A stretch of DNA of 50,032 bases, taken from positions 1 to 50,032 of the forward strand of contig JAAFIA010000031.1 of NCBI GenBank assembly GCA_013298545.1, written 5' to 3'. The notes beneath the pieces were generated by a model. The model was not told the origin of the DNA. It worked only from the letters and a program-made list of their open reading frames with translations, and searched no databases. This document shows, piece after piece, positions 26,762 to 35,353 of this stretch (positions are counted from its first letter, which is position 1; each line of letters begins with the position of its first letter). Position numbers and translations under genes: made by a program. Source of the DNA: Bacteroidota bacterium. Lineage in GTDB: Bacteria; Bacteroidota; Bacteroidia; Palsa-965.

Positions 26762-27778
26762 TTGATTGCTGAACAATTGCAGGCACTTCGCGCCTTACTT
26801 GCTACTCCACAAAACATATCGATTGTTACACATTGGTCGCCGGATGGCGATGCGATGGGATCTTCGCTTGGCTTGGCACAATACTTCATTAAAAAAGGAC
26901 ATGCGGTTACGGTTGTCGCGCCTAATGATTATCCTGAATTTTTGTACTGGATGAAAGGACACGATGCCGTCATTGATGCCACACAAAAACCGAAAGAAGC
27001 CGAACAAGCTTTTCGCGAATCGAATTTGATTTGTTGCCTCGATTTCAATGATCTAAAACGCATCAACGCACTTGGCGATTGGGTGGCTACTAGTGTTGCT
27101 CCTAAATTGCTAATCGATCATCATCCACAACCTTCCGATTTTGCAGCCTTTGTCCTGCATAGCGTTGCCGCTAGTTCTACCTGCGAATTGATCTTCGATT
27201 TTATGGCCTTGATGGGTGATGAAGCCTTGTTGGATAAAGATATTGCCGAATGTTTGTACACGGGAATCATGACCGATACGGGTTCTTTCCGTTTTCCGGC
27301 AACCACGCAACATACGCACGAAGTGGTTGGAAAACTCATGGGTGCAGGTGCCAATCATGCGCAGGTGCATGTGCGGGTGTATGACGATAATTCGGAAAGT
27401 CGGTTGCGTTTATTGGGTTTTTTATTGGCCAATCGGTTAAAAGTGCATCCTGAATTTCGGACGGCTTATTTTATGATGAGTGATGCCGATCATCACCGTT
27501 TCAACTACCAGAAAGGCGATACGGAAGGCGTGGTAAATTATGCCCTTTCGATTCGTGGCATTTGCTTTGCCGCTTTTTTTGCCGAGCGCGATGGCAAGGT
27601 GAAATGTTCGTTTCGTTCGCAAGGAAAATTTGATGTGAACCAGTTTTCGCGCACCAATTTTTCGGGTGGTGGACATGTGAATGCAGCAGGCGGCGCATCG
27701 GACGAAAGTTTGGAACAGACGATTGCGCGTTTTGAAGTGTTATTACCAAATTATAAAACTGCTTTACTCGAATCGTAA
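26762..27778 (+). CDS. nrnA: DHH-family phosphoesterase, NrnA-type (nanoRNase/pAp phosphatase)
   Basis: 338 residues. NrnA-type enzymes degrade 2-5-nt RNAs and often dephosphorylate pAp, with Mn2+ in the active site. Motifs visible are motif I SPDGDAMGSS (D28, D30), motif II LDFND, the DHH motif D119-H121 in LLIDHHPQ, motif IV GIMTDTGSFRF, and the DHHA1 substrate loop GGGHVNAAGG. The start is a TTG. An in-frame TAA lies at 26747, no ATG or GTG occurs between it and the TTG, and the next in-frame ATG (M32) would cut into motif I. The first FKBP gene starts 1 nt after its stop. Confidence 0.9.
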   Translation: MIAEQLQALRALLATPQNISIVTHWSPDGDAMGSSLGLAQYFIKKGHAVTVVAPNDYPEFLYWMKGHDAVIDATQKPKEAEQAFRESNLICCLDFNDLKRINALGDWVATSVAPKLLIDHHPQPSDFAAFVLHSVAASSTCELIFDFMALMGDEALLDKDIAECLYTGIMTDTGSFRFPATTQHTHEVVGKLMGAGANHAQVHVRVYDDNSESRLRLLGFLLANRLKVHPEFRTAYFMMSDADHHRFNYQKGDTEGVVNYALSIRGICFAAFFAERDGKVKCSFRSQGKFDVNQFSRTNFSGGGHVNAAGGASDESLEQTIARFEVLLPNYKTALLES

Positions 27779-27779
27779 C

Positions 27780-28319
27780 ATGAAGTTGAATAGCATGATC
27801 CGTTTCCTTTTTTTTACGGGCCTCATGGGTTCGTTGCTGCTTGCTTGTTCTGAGCCGAAACCACCCAAGAAGAAACCACTCACTACGAAACAGGTAAAAG
27901 ATGTTTCGATGGCCATGAATGAATGGGATCGTACACGGCAGAACGACGAAATCAATCAATACATCAAAAACCGCGGTTGGGAAATGCAGATGACTGGATC
28001 GGGCTTGCGGTGGATGCTGCTCAAAAAAGGAACAGGCGCGCAGGCAAAATCGGGCAACCAAGTCTTGGTGCGTTATAAAATCACCTTGATGGATGGTACG
28101 GTTTGTTACACTTCCGAAAAAGATGGGCCGAAAAGTTTTTTGGTAAGCCAAGATGATGTGGAATCGGGTTTGCACGAAGCCATCCAACTCATGCACCAAG
28201 GCGATCAGATGCGTTTTATTTTACCCTCGCACCTGGCGCATGGACTCATGGGCGATGAAGATAAAATTCCGCCCCGCGCTTCTGTTATTTACGAAATCGA
28301 ATTGCTCGAATTGAAATGA
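27780..28319 (+). CDS. FKBP-type peptidyl-prolyl isomerase lipoprotein, GldI-like
   Basis: 179 residues. A lipoprotein signal with lipobox LLLAC (C23) is followed by a charged helical stretch (about 30-75). One FKBP domain (about 80-178) has a V-x-V-x-Y core (QVLVRYKITLMDGTV), ESGLHEAIQLM and GDQMRFILPSHLAHG, with a final VIYEIELLEL strand. Size, lipidation and layout resemble GldI, the gliding-motility FKBP of flavobacteria, but orthology is not proven from sequence alone. The open frame extends to 27681 inside nrnA; the ATG at 27780 gives the signal peptide and is chosen. The last 4 nt overlap the next gene (ATGA). Confidence 0.86.
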   Translation: MKLNSMIRFLFFTGLMGSLLLACSEPKPPKKKPLTTKQVKDVSMAMNEWDRTRQNDEINQYIKNRGWEMQMTGSGLRWMLLKKGTGAQAKSGNQVLVRYKITLMDGTVCYTSEKDGPKSFLVSQDDVESGLHEAIQLMHQGDQMRFILPSHLAHGLMGDEDKIPPRASVIYEIELLELK

Positions 28320-29152
28320 GAACCTATTTACTTGCGCTTAGTGTTCTGGCACTCGCTTTTTTCTTGACGCGTTGCGGCGATTCCAAATCATCGAAATACC
28401 CTGGTTTTACCGAAGCGAAAGACGGTGTGTATTATAAATTGCACGAACCCGGCGAATCGGGGAAAAAACCAACGGCCAATGATTTTTTGGAATTGCGTTT
28501 GAAAACATTCAAAGGCAAAGAACTTGTTTTTGATTCCGAATGGCAAAGCGTGGAAGGAACAGTCATTGTTCCCTTTTCAAACAATCCGTATTACAGCATG
28601 TTGGCCGAAGGCGATAGTGCAACCTTATATGTGCCGCCTCAAACCCGCGAAATTTATCAAGAAGCCGATACCTTGCCACTCGAAATGCAGGTGAAAGTGG
28701 TGCGCGTTATTTCGGTACAGGAATACGATAAATTGGTGAAGCCAGAAGACCCCGATGTGTTGGAGCACTTGCTGATTGCCAAATACTTGAAAAAACAACA
28801 CGTAAAAGCCGAATCCGATTCTACCGGAATCTATCAGTTGGCCATGGCTGCGGGCAATGGCGCTGCTTTGGAAGCGGGCAAAAAAGTGAAAGTACATTTC
28901 AAAGGATCTTTCCTCAATGGAACGGTTTTCGACGATACGCGGGCACGCAAGCAGCCTATGGAATTTAACTGGGGCGAAGAAGGGCAAGTAATTAAAGGTA
29001 TTGCTTTGATATTAAGCCGTATGAAAGCCGGTGGACAAGCAAAAATAATCCTACCTTCGCGGCTGGCTTTTGGAAACGAAGGCTCAAGTACCGGTCTTAT
29101 TCCTCCGCATTCACCCGTTGTGTATGAGATCGAGTTGCTTGAAGTGAACTAA
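28316..29152 (+). CDS. FKBP-type peptidyl-prolyl isomerase, probable lipoprotein with extended N-terminus
   Basis: 278 residues. The hydrophobic leader ends LTRC (C20), a lipoprotein-like site with an atypical R at -1. A first, degenerate FKBP-like half (about 30-145) has the hydrophobic strand pattern (GDSATLYVPP) but lacks a complete active site. A linker (145-185) leads to a canonical FKBP domain (about 186-278). There, VKVHFKGSFLNGTVFDD, VIKGIALILSRM, KIILPSRLAFG and VVYEIELLEV are visible. It probably folds envelope or outer-membrane proteins in the periplasm. Its ATGA overlap with the preceding gene indicates translational coupling. Confidence 0.85.
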   Translation: MRTYLLALSVLALAFFLTRCGDSKSSKYPGFTEAKDGVYYKLHEPGESGKKPTANDFLELRLKTFKGKELVFDSEWQSVEGTVIVPFSNNPYYSMLAEGDSATLYVPPQTREIYQEADTLPLEMQVKVVRVISVQEYDKLVKPEDPDVLEHLLIAKYLKKQHVKAESDSTGIYQLAMAAGNGAALEAGKKVKVHFKGSFLNGTVFDDTRARKQPMEFNWGEEGQVIKGIALILSRMKAGGQAKIILPSRLAFGNEGSSTGLIPPHSPVVYEIELLEVN

Positions 29153-29153
29153 A

Positions 29154-30155
29154 ATGATGTCAATCTCTAATCAAACTATGAAATCAATTTCTAAAATTAT
29201 TGCTGCGGTCATTATCTTATTAGGATTTATGGCTTGCAAATCCAAAAGTCCGATTGAAGGCTTTGAACTAACCGATGGTGGTACTTGCTTTAAAGTGCAC
29301 AAAACTGGCAAAGGAACAGAACTTCCGAAAGACAGCGAAGTGGTTTTTATGACCATGAAATTTGTCAACCTCGACGATTCGGTCTTGTTTGATTTTACCA
29401 TCAATCCACAAACTGGCGAGCCTTATGGTTTGAGTATGAAGAAAGCCGAATTTAAAGGCGATTTGTACGATATGATCCGTCGCTTCCACATTGGCGATAG
29501 TGTTACCTGTTATATGGAATTGGATACGCTTGTGAAATATTATCCACGCGAATTCAAATTGCCAAAGCCATTAGATACCATGAAATATGCTGGTTTCAGT
29601 TTCCGCCTCGATAGTATTTGGTCGTCGGCAAAATTGAACGATATGCGTAAGAAATACGAAGAAATGGCTGCGAAAGAGCAAGCCAAACAAAAAGCCATTC
29701 AAGACACACTCGGACCCATGCAGGCCCGTGCGCGTGAAAAAGAACCGAAGTTGAAAGAAGAAGATGCCAAACTCCTCAAAAAGTATTTGGCCGACAATAA
29801 AATCTCCGCAAAACCCGACGAAAAAGGAATTTATTTCATTGAAAAAAATCCTGGAACAGGTGAGGTAATTCAACCCGGAACACCAATTGGTGTGCGTTAC
29901 AAAGGCATGTTCCTCGACGGTTCTATTTTCGATACCAATACGTTGCTTCCTGATGTACAAGATCCGTTGCGTTTCCGTGCCGGAATTGATCCAATGGTAG
30001 AAGGTTTCACCAGCGTTTGTTTGCGCATGCGTAAAGGCGGAAAAGTCTTGTGCATTTTGCCACCAGCAATGGGTTATGGAGATGGTTTAACACGCGTATT
30101 CGAAATCGAAGTGGTGGAGTTGGGCGATGAAGTGATGTCGAAAATGGGTCGCTAA
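29154..30155 (+). CDS. FKBP-type peptidyl-prolyl isomerase lipoprotein with coiled-coil linker
   Basis: 333 residues from the first ATG. The ATG at 29178 (MKSISKIIAAVIILLGFMAC) gives a cleaner lipoprotein signal with its cysteine at residue 20 and may be the true start. A degenerate FKBP-like N-terminal half (about 40-160) is followed by a long charged, probably coiled-coil segment (about 165-215, rich in K/E/A). A canonical FKBP domain follows (about 220-326), with IGVRYKGMFLDGSIFDT, MVEGFTSVCLRM and VLCILPPAMGYGDG. It starts 1 nt after the previous stop, so it shares the operon. FkpA/Mip-like helical linkers separate domains in a comparable way, though here both ends are FKBP-like. Confidence 0.86.
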   Translation: MMSISNQTMKSISKIIAAVIILLGFMACKSKSPIEGFELTDGGTCFKVHKTGKGTELPKDSEVVFMTMKFVNLDDSVLFDFTINPQTGEPYGLSMKKAEFKGDLYDMIRRFHIGDSVTCYMELDTLVKYYPREFKLPKPLDTMKYAGFSFRLDSIWSSAKLNDMRKKYEEMAAKEQAKQKAIQDTLGPMQARAREKEPKLKEEDAKLLKKYLADNKISAKPDEKGIYFIEKNPGTGEVIQPGTPIGVRYKGMFLDGSIFDTNTLLPDVQDPLRFRAGIDPMVEGFTSVCLRMRKGGKVLCILPPAMGYGDGLTRVFEIEVVELGDEVMSKMGR

Positions 30156-30166
30156 ATTTTAGAACG

Positions 30167-31060
30167 ATGAAACTAACCCGCGTATTTGGTTTTCTCTCGC
30201 TTCTTGCAGCTTTGCTGATTACTCCGGCATTTGTCATTGCAGGAAAAGAAAAAGGCAAGAAGAAAAAGAAGAAAACAGAAGCACCTGCCGATGGCAATGT
30301 ACGCAAGTACAAATCCAAACTGGTGAAGAAACCCGTAACGGTAAAAACGGCCAGTGGTTTGGAATATACCATTACCTCGAAAGGTGATGGACCATTGCCC
30401 AAAGCTGGCGAGCGTGTGAGTGTTTTGTATGTGGGCAAATTACTCAACGATACGGTGTTTGATGCTTCGTATAAACACGATAATAAGCCCTACATATTTA
30501 AGCCTGGAAAAGCACAAGTGATTGCAGGTTGGAATGAGGCATTTCAACTTTTGCATGGCGGCGATAAAGCCATTTTGCGTATTCCTGCTGCACTCGGTTA
30601 TGGGGCGCGCCCGAATGGCAATATTCCGGCCAACAGCGATTTGATTTTTGAAGTCGAAGTGCTTGACGTTATTCCTGCACCCGCTTTCTGGGATGGAAAA
30701 GGCAAGGATACATTGACTACGGCAACAGGTTTAAAACTCGTTTTTATCGAACAACATAAAGACAGCATTCAACCCAAAGTTGGACAACGCGTAACGGTTC
30801 ATTATTCTGGTTTTTTAACCGACTCGGCGCATACGATGTTTGACTCATCCGTAGAGGCTGGAAATCCGTATCAAATTACGCTTGGAAAATCAAATGTCAT
30901 TGCTGGCTGGCACGAAGCAATCGCGCTCATGCACAAAGGCGATAAAGCTAAAGTAATTATACCACCGAATTTGGCTTATGGCGATCGTGGCTATCCGGGT
31001 GTTATTCCGCCAAAAGCAACGATTATTTTTGATATTGAGTTGATAAGTGTCAATAAGTAA
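30167..31060 (+). CDS. Secreted tandem FKBP-type peptidyl-prolyl isomerase (two domains)
   Basis: 297 residues. A cleavable signal peptide (about 1-25, ending FVIAG) is followed by a strongly basic stretch (KEKGKKKKKK) and two complete FKBP domains (about 60-165 and 190-296). Domain 1 has VSVLYVGKLLNDTVFD, VIAGWNEAFQLL and AALGYGARPNGNIP. Domain 2 has VTVHYSGFLTDS, VIAGWHEAIALM and PPNLAYGDRGYPGVIPP. Unlike the three preceding paralogues, both domains look catalytically intact and there is no lipobox. It ends the nrnA-FKBP operon. It probably acts as a periplasmic foldase or chaperone. Confidence 0.88.
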   Translation: MKLTRVFGFLSLLAALLITPAFVIAGKEKGKKKKKKTEAPADGNVRKYKSKLVKKPVTVKTASGLEYTITSKGDGPLPKAGERVSVLYVGKLLNDTVFDASYKHDNKPYIFKPGKAQVIAGWNEAFQLLHGGDKAILRIPAALGYGARPNGNIPANSDLIFEVEVLDVIPAPAFWDGKGKDTLTTATGLKLVFIEQHKDSIQPKVGQRVTVHYSGFLTDSAHTMFDSSVEAGNPYQITLGKSNVIAGWHEAIALMHKGDKAKVIIPPNLAYGDRGYPGVIPPKATIIFDIELISVNK

Positions 31061-31177
31061 AAAGTCAAACTCCAACCCGATGCCTTGTATTCGGTGTTAA
31101 ACGAGTGGATTTCATATTTTAATAAGTTCCTGCATCAGTTTGGTGTGGGAATTTTTTTTGTTAATGGTGTGTGGTTT

Positions 31178-31410
31178 AACTCGCTTCGCTCGTTTTTTTT
31201 AGACGTGAGACGCTAGACATGAGACCGCACGGGCAAACGCACAGTTGGTGAGTTGGCGACTTGGTGAATGAATAAATTACCAACCCAACAACTCACCAAC
31301 TCACCAACTCAACAATTCAAAAATTCATCCAGTCTCCAGTTACTTGTCTCAAGTCTCTTGTCTCACGTCTCCTGTCTCAAATCTGCGTTGGCATTTCGCG
31401 CGGAGAAAAA
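31178..31410 (-). repeat. GAGAC-arm hairpin element, copy C (opposite orientation to A and B)
   Basis: It begins AACTCGCTTCGCTCGTTTTT and ends TGCGTTGGCATTTCGCGCGG plus AGAAAA. These are the reverse complements of the right and left ends of copy B. GAGAC units (about 31202-31224) face GTCTC units (about 31333-31379). The centre has its own inverted repeat: GTTGGTGAGTTGG (about 31244-31256) against CCAACTCACCAACTCACCAACT (about 31278-31309). It has no coding potential. Confidence 0.87.
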
Positions 31411-31476
31411 AGCGCGCAGCTAAAATGTGTGTTCACCATAAAATGTAGATACTATTTTATCATTTCGGAAAAATCG

Positions 31477-31508
31477 CTTGACAAAGCATTTCTTATAACT
31501 TATATTTG
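31477..31508 (+). promoter_or_regulatory. Bacteroidota-type promoter of the patatin gene
   Basis: CTTG at 31477-31480 (close to the -33 consensus TTTG), a 20-bp spacer and TATATTTG at 31501-31508 (-7 consensus TAnnTTTG) together fit the promoter form used by the Bacteroidota primary sigma factor. The ATG follows 38 bp later. Confidence 0.7.
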
Positions 31509-31546
31509 ATACATAAATTAATTCGCGTAACCCAAATTCCCTACAC

Positions 31547-33769
31547 ATGCTCCACAATATTTACCAGCGTTTGTTCGCACCGTTCTTTCGTTTTTTTGCG
31601 AAGGTTAGCAACTATATTTTCTATAAAATTTTATTCATCGACAAACTGAAGCTATGGCACGAGCAACATAGCTATCCGGTGATGTTTAACCTGTTTTCGG
31701 TGCTTCGATTTACGTGGTTTGTTTTGTTGATGGTGTTTGTCGGCTTTTTTGCGTTTACAGGAACCGATCAATCGCAAGATATGTTGGTTGATTTGAATGA
31801 AGACATCAAAGCCATGTTTAGTACCCATGCTGAGGTTCGTGATTTGCCTTATTTGTTGTTTTTGATTTTGGCATTGAGTGCTTGGTCTTTTGTGTGTTGG
31901 TTCAATGCACGCATCATGCTTAAAACATTTCACATTGACCAGATTTCAGTTTCGGCCAAACCGCCTTGGTACACCACCGGATTGATTCGTCATTTGCCGC
32001 GTTGGCTTGGTGCTGCTCCATTTTTTATTATTTCCATTGGCGCATTTCAGTTTGATAAGCGCGATTATGATACTTCGCCCTTGGCTTTTTCTTTTTTGAT
32101 CTTGGGTGTGGCGGCATACTTGTTGTATAAATTTCGTGCCCCCATCATGGATTGGGTTGCCGACCGAGAAAGTGTGCGCAAGGTATTGGGCAAATGGGCC
32201 GATAAGTTGCGGGCCGATCCGAATCGGTTTAGTTTAGAAGAGTCGGAATTGAATCGTAAAGGATTACTAGTTTTTCGAGCGAGTATTCTTCTTTCGGCTT
32301 GTTTGTTGGTTATTTTTTTAATTCCAGACTTTGGTTCTTCCGTTGCGGTTATTCTTCATCCAGGAACCTTGATTGTGTTGGCTTTGGCGGGATGGATGTC
32401 ATTCGGGACAATTATTTTGCGCGAGAGTTTGCGTTCAAAAATTCCGGTGTTTTTAATTCTCTTCGTTTATACCGCAGTCATTAGTCAGTGCAACGATAAC
32501 CATGCGATTCGGTTGGCGGGAAAGATGCGCGTAGAAGATGATCGGTTAGCGATTCGGCAGGCTTTTAAAATTTGGCTTGTCGATATCATCAAGCAAAAGA
32601 AATTTGCAGCAACCGATTCAATTCCGGTGGTTATTGTTGGTGCGCAGGGCGGCGGCATTCGGGCCATGAATTGGACCGCATCGGTTTTGCAGAAATTTTC
32701 TGAAACACCCGAATTGCGTGATTTCCGATCGCATGTATTTGCCATGAGTGGCGCGTCGGGTGGGAGCGTGGGCGAAGCCATTTTTGCTGCATATAGTTAC
32801 GACGGAGCACCGTATTCAAAACCCATTGTCAACATGCTTACGGGCGATTACCTTTCGCCTGTAACGGCTGGTTTGCTTTATCCCGATATGGTGCAAAAAG
32901 CCTTGCCGTTTAAAATAGAATCGTTCGACCGTTCGCGCCGATTAGAAGATTCATGGGCCAACCGGTATTCTGAATTGTTTTCGCGATCGACCTTAGACAG
33001 TAATTTTTTGAGTTTATGGAATGCGAAACAACAATTGCCTGTACCGCATTTGTTATTGAATAGTGTTTTGGCCGAGAGCGGACAAAAATCGATTGTGAGT
33101 GATTTAAAAATCGATGAAACCTATTTTCCTGATGCGATTGATGTGATTGCGGCAACAGGGTACGACATGCCTCTTAAAACAGCCGCACTCACCAGCGCAC
33201 GTTTTCCCTACATCACACCTGGAGGATTGATTCATTTCAAAAACCAATGCGAAGGCGGCCATTTGATTGATGGTGGTTATTTAGAAAATACCGGATTGGT
33301 AAGTGGTATGAGTGTGATTGCTTGCATCAACGATTTCATCAAAGATGAATCCGATACTTTACTCATCACCGATTTCGATACCCTTGTTATTCCGCAACAC
33401 ATCAAAGAGCATGTCGCGCCTATTTTAATGTTTCTGCAAAACAGCGATTTTAATTATGGCATTGCAAAACCAACACGCATTGGCCACGAGGCCAGTATTC
33501 CGCTCAAAGGATTTATCAGCTCGTGGGATCGCGAGGGTGTTGCACTCGATCAACAAATGCGCCGGCTATCTGGCAAACTCGAACGCAAAGTAACGTATGT
33601 GAAATTTGAACTTGATCGCAAGACAGCTGTGAGTTTACCCTTGGGCTGGTTTTTATCTGATCGTGCGGCAGAAATTATTGCCGCACAAGTCAATGCCATT
33701 GGACAAAAAAGCGAACTCAATTACCGCGATTATGTGCGTTTGCGAAAATCGTTTCATGCGCACGACTAA
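31547..33769 (+). CDS. Patatin-like phospholipase with N-terminal membrane region
   Basis: 740 residues. The N-terminal 310 residues hold roughly six hydrophobic helices (for example about 55-75, 98-118, 158-175, 180-195, 245-265, 268-290, 300-315), so the protein is anchored in the inner membrane. A patatin domain follows (about 360-720). The oxyanion loop is GAQGGGIRA, the nucleophile elbow GASGGS contains S404, and the catalytic aspartate D575 lies in IDGGYLENTG. Patatin enzymes hydrolyse acyl chains of lipids through this Ser-Asp dyad. The physiological lipid is unknown. It has its own promoter and is not in an operon with fabI, which has a separate -7 motif. Confidence 0.88.
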   Translation: MLHNIYQRLFAPFFRFFAKVSNYIFYKILFIDKLKLWHEQHSYPVMFNLFSVLRFTWFVLLMVFVGFFAFTGTDQSQDMLVDLNEDIKAMFSTHAEVRDLPYLLFLILALSAWSFVCWFNARIMLKTFHIDQISVSAKPPWYTTGLIRHLPRWLGAAPFFIISIGAFQFDKRDYDTSPLAFSFLILGVAAYLLYKFRAPIMDWVADRESVRKVLGKWADKLRADPNRFSLEESELNRKGLLVFRASILLSACLLVIFLIPDFGSSVAVILHPGTLIVLALAGWMSFGTIILRESLRSKIPVFLILFVYTAVISQCNDNHAIRLAGKMRVEDDRLAIRQAFKIWLVDIIKQKKFAATDSIPVVIVGAQGGGIRAMNWTASVLQKFSETPELRDFRSHVFAMSGASGGSVGEAIFAAYSYDGAPYSKPIVNMLTGDYLSPVTAGLLYPDMVQKALPFKIESFDRSRRLEDSWANRYSELFSRSTLDSNFLSLWNAKQQLPVPHLLLNSVLAESGQKSIVSDLKIDETYFPDAIDVIAATGYDMPLKTAALTSARFPYITPGGLIHFKNQCEGGHLIDGGYLENTGLVSGMSVIACINDFIKDESDTLLITDFDTLVIPQHIKEHVAPILMFLQNSDFNYGIAKPTRIGHEASIPLKGFISSWDREGVALDQQMRRLSGKLERKVTYVKFELDRKTAVSLPLGWFLSDRAAEIIAAQVNAIGQKSELNYRDYVRLRKSFHAHD

Positions 33770-33821
33770 AGAAATTGTATCGCTATTGAGATTGAATTTT
33801 ATAAGTATGCTTGCTTCTCAT

Positions 33822-33829
33822 TATATTTG
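33822..33829 (+). promoter_or_regulatory. Bacteroidota-type -7 promoter motif upstream of fabI
   Basis: TATATTTG, 24 bp before the preferred fabI ATG at 33854. It overlaps the alternative start at 33827, which argues against that start. TTTTA at about 33797 is a weak -33 candidate. Confidence 0.55.
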
Positions 33830-33853
33830 CTGCACATCAACCAGAAACAACGT

Positions 33854-34675
33854 ATGTCAAACAACCTGTTGAAAGGCAAGCGCGGTATTATTTCCGGCGC
33901 ACTCGATAGCAATTCAATCGCTTGGAAAGTAGCCGAACGCGCACACGCACAAGGTGCAACGTTTACACTTACTAACGCCCCAATCGCGATGCGCATGGGC
34001 GAAATCAATAAACTCGCCGAAGCAACTGGCTCAACCATCATTCCTGCCGATGCTACGAATATGGACGAGTTGAAAAACCTCTTTACCCAATCGACCGAAG
34101 TATTGGGCGGAAAAATTGATTTTGTCTTGCATTCTATTGGCATGTCGCCAAACATTCGCAAAAACATTCCATACACCAAACTCAATTACGATTTTTTCAA
34201 TAAAAGTATCGACGTTAGTGCCTTCTCTTTGCACAAAATGCTGGCTACCGCATACGAACTCGATGCCATGAGCGAATGGGGTTCTGTGGTTGCACTTTCC
34301 TACATTGCGGCACAACGCACCTATCCATTTTATACCGATATGGCTGATGCCAAAGCGGTGCTCGAATCCATTGCACGTTCGTTTGGTTACCATTACGGCA
34401 AAGCCAAAAAAGTGCGGGTCAATACCATTTCGCAATCGCCCACCAAAACAACTGCCGGAAACGGTATCAAAGGCTTTGAAGATTTTTACGATTATGCCGA
34501 TAAACTATCGCCACTCGGAAATGCCTCTGCCGAAGCGTGTGCCGATTGCTGCATGTTTTTATTCTCCGATTTATCGCGTATGGTAACCATGCAAAATATT
34601 TATCACGACGGCGGTTATTCCAACACGGGAGTGAGCGACGAAGTGATGGCGATGATGCGTAGCGATAACGCCTAG
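33854..34675 (+). CDS. fabI: Enoyl-[acyl-carrier-protein] reductase (NADH)
   Basis: 273 residues from the ATG at 33854 (MSNNLLKGKRGIISG). It is a short-chain dehydrogenase-fold enzyme that catalyses the last reduction of each fatty-acid elongation cycle. The divergent FabI-type cofactor loop is seen in GIISGALDSNSIAWKVAERA. LHSIGMSPN is present, and the FabI catalytic pattern Y-x6-K occurs as Y160/K167 in YTDMADAK. NTISQSPTKT covers the substrate-loop region, and the C-terminal HDGGYSNTGV is typical. It is single-copy looking and essential in most bacteria with only this isoform. A terminator follows directly. Confidence 0.94.
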   Translation: MSNNLLKGKRGIISGALDSNSIAWKVAERAHAQGATFTLTNAPIAMRMGEINKLAEATGSTIIPADATNMDELKNLFTQSTEVLGGKIDFVLHSIGMSPNIRKNIPYTKLNYDFFNKSIDVSAFSLHKMLATAYELDAMSEWGSVVALSYIAAQRTYPFYTDMADAKAVLESIARSFGYHYGKAKKVRVNTISQSPTKTTAGNGIKGFEDFYDYADKLSPLGNASAEACADCCMFLFSDLSRMVTMQNIYHDGGYSNTGVSDEVMAMMRSDNA

Positions 34676-34694
34676 TATCTAAATTGTTTTTTCG

Positions 34695-34727
34695 AAAATC
34701 TCAGTTGTGAAAACAGCTGAGATTTTT
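34695..34727 (+). terminator. Terminator after fabI
   Basis: The stem AAAATCTCAG (34695-34704) with CTGAGATTTT (34717-34726), followed by a T run, lies 20 bp after the fabI stop. Confidence 0.88.
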
Positions 34728-35353
34728 TTGTGTGGCAACATTGCTTTTCTGCTCGTATTTTCTTGTGAATTTTCTTGACGTGCTGCGTACGATTCCCCGC
34801 CTAAGGCGGGGGCTTACGGTTGGGGTGTGGAAGCTGAAGTTTGTTCTTTACTTTCTTTGCTTGCCCAAAGAAAGTAACAAAGAAAAGGCACCACGAAAAC
34901 CAACCGACAATAAAAAATGGCTTGACCCGCCTAAGGCGGGGAGCCGGTTAGCCATTTTTTAAATGTCGGTTCGCACTTTTCGCGGCCGTCTTCGCGCGGA
35001 TTTTCTTGACGTGCTGGGTATAATTTTCCGGCTTAGGTTGGGCTTCCGAAACTTCGGAAGAAAAGGAAGTTTTTTTGCTTTCTTCTGGAGAGATATAGGA
35101 AATCTATTTATTGCAGAATCGTTGGTTGATGACTGAAAAAAGAGGGCTTGCGGTAAAAAAATATTAACACAATTTTAGTCGAAGCAAAAATGCCCTTCGT
35201 CTATGCGGCCTTTATTTGTAGTGCGTTGAAAACCGATCAAAAACACAATACGCGGGTTTATAAACAGGCTAAAGAAAAAAGGCGGAGCGACACTTGTCTA
35301 ACTGATTTCAATTTTCGTATATTAGACACGGCAAACATCTTAATCTCATTTTT
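34728..35353. other. Long intergenic region with hairpin-rich repeats
   Basis: No gene is accepted in this roughly 620-bp stretch. 34769-35040 is the repeat region listed separately. 35060-35353 is AT-rich and should contain the promoter of the gene at 35354; TATATTAG at 35328-35335 is one mismatch from TAnnTTTG. The open frame at 34732-34962 translates the repeat (KESNKEKAPRKPTDNKKWL-like) and is rejected. Confidence 0.75.
34769..35040. repeat. Composite hairpin repeat region
   Basis: TTTTCTTGACGTGCTG followed by C/G-GTA occurs twice (about 34772 and 35001), each copy followed by a CCGCCTAAGGCGGG-like or degenerate version. Between them lies CTTTGCTTGCCCAAAGAAAG with AACAAAGAAAAGGC. A large nested hairpin follows: AACCGACA (34902-34909) pairs with TGTCGGTT (34964-34971), and AAAAAATGGCT (34912-34922) pairs with AGCCATTTTTT (34950-34960). 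A CCCGCC/GGCGGG stem sits in its loop (34926-34940). The AAAGAAAGTAACAAAGAAAA-type string resembles intergenic repeats I have seen in other bacteria. Its function is unknown. Confidence 0.82.

Larger units (their letters stand above)
31061..31546. other. Intergenic region with hairpin element copy C and a promoter
   Basis: 486 bp between the FKBP operon and the patatin gene. 31178-31410 is hairpin element C. 31411-31546 carries the patatin promoter (31477-31508). The piece at about 31100-31115 (GAGTGGATTTCATA) resembles the left outer flank of copy B (GAGTGGATTTTCTC), which may mark another remnant. No gene was found. Confidence 0.8.

Noticed and set aside
34732-34962. Short plus-strand open frame after fabI
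   Set aside because: It runs through the fabI terminator region and a repeat string often mistaken for a gene.
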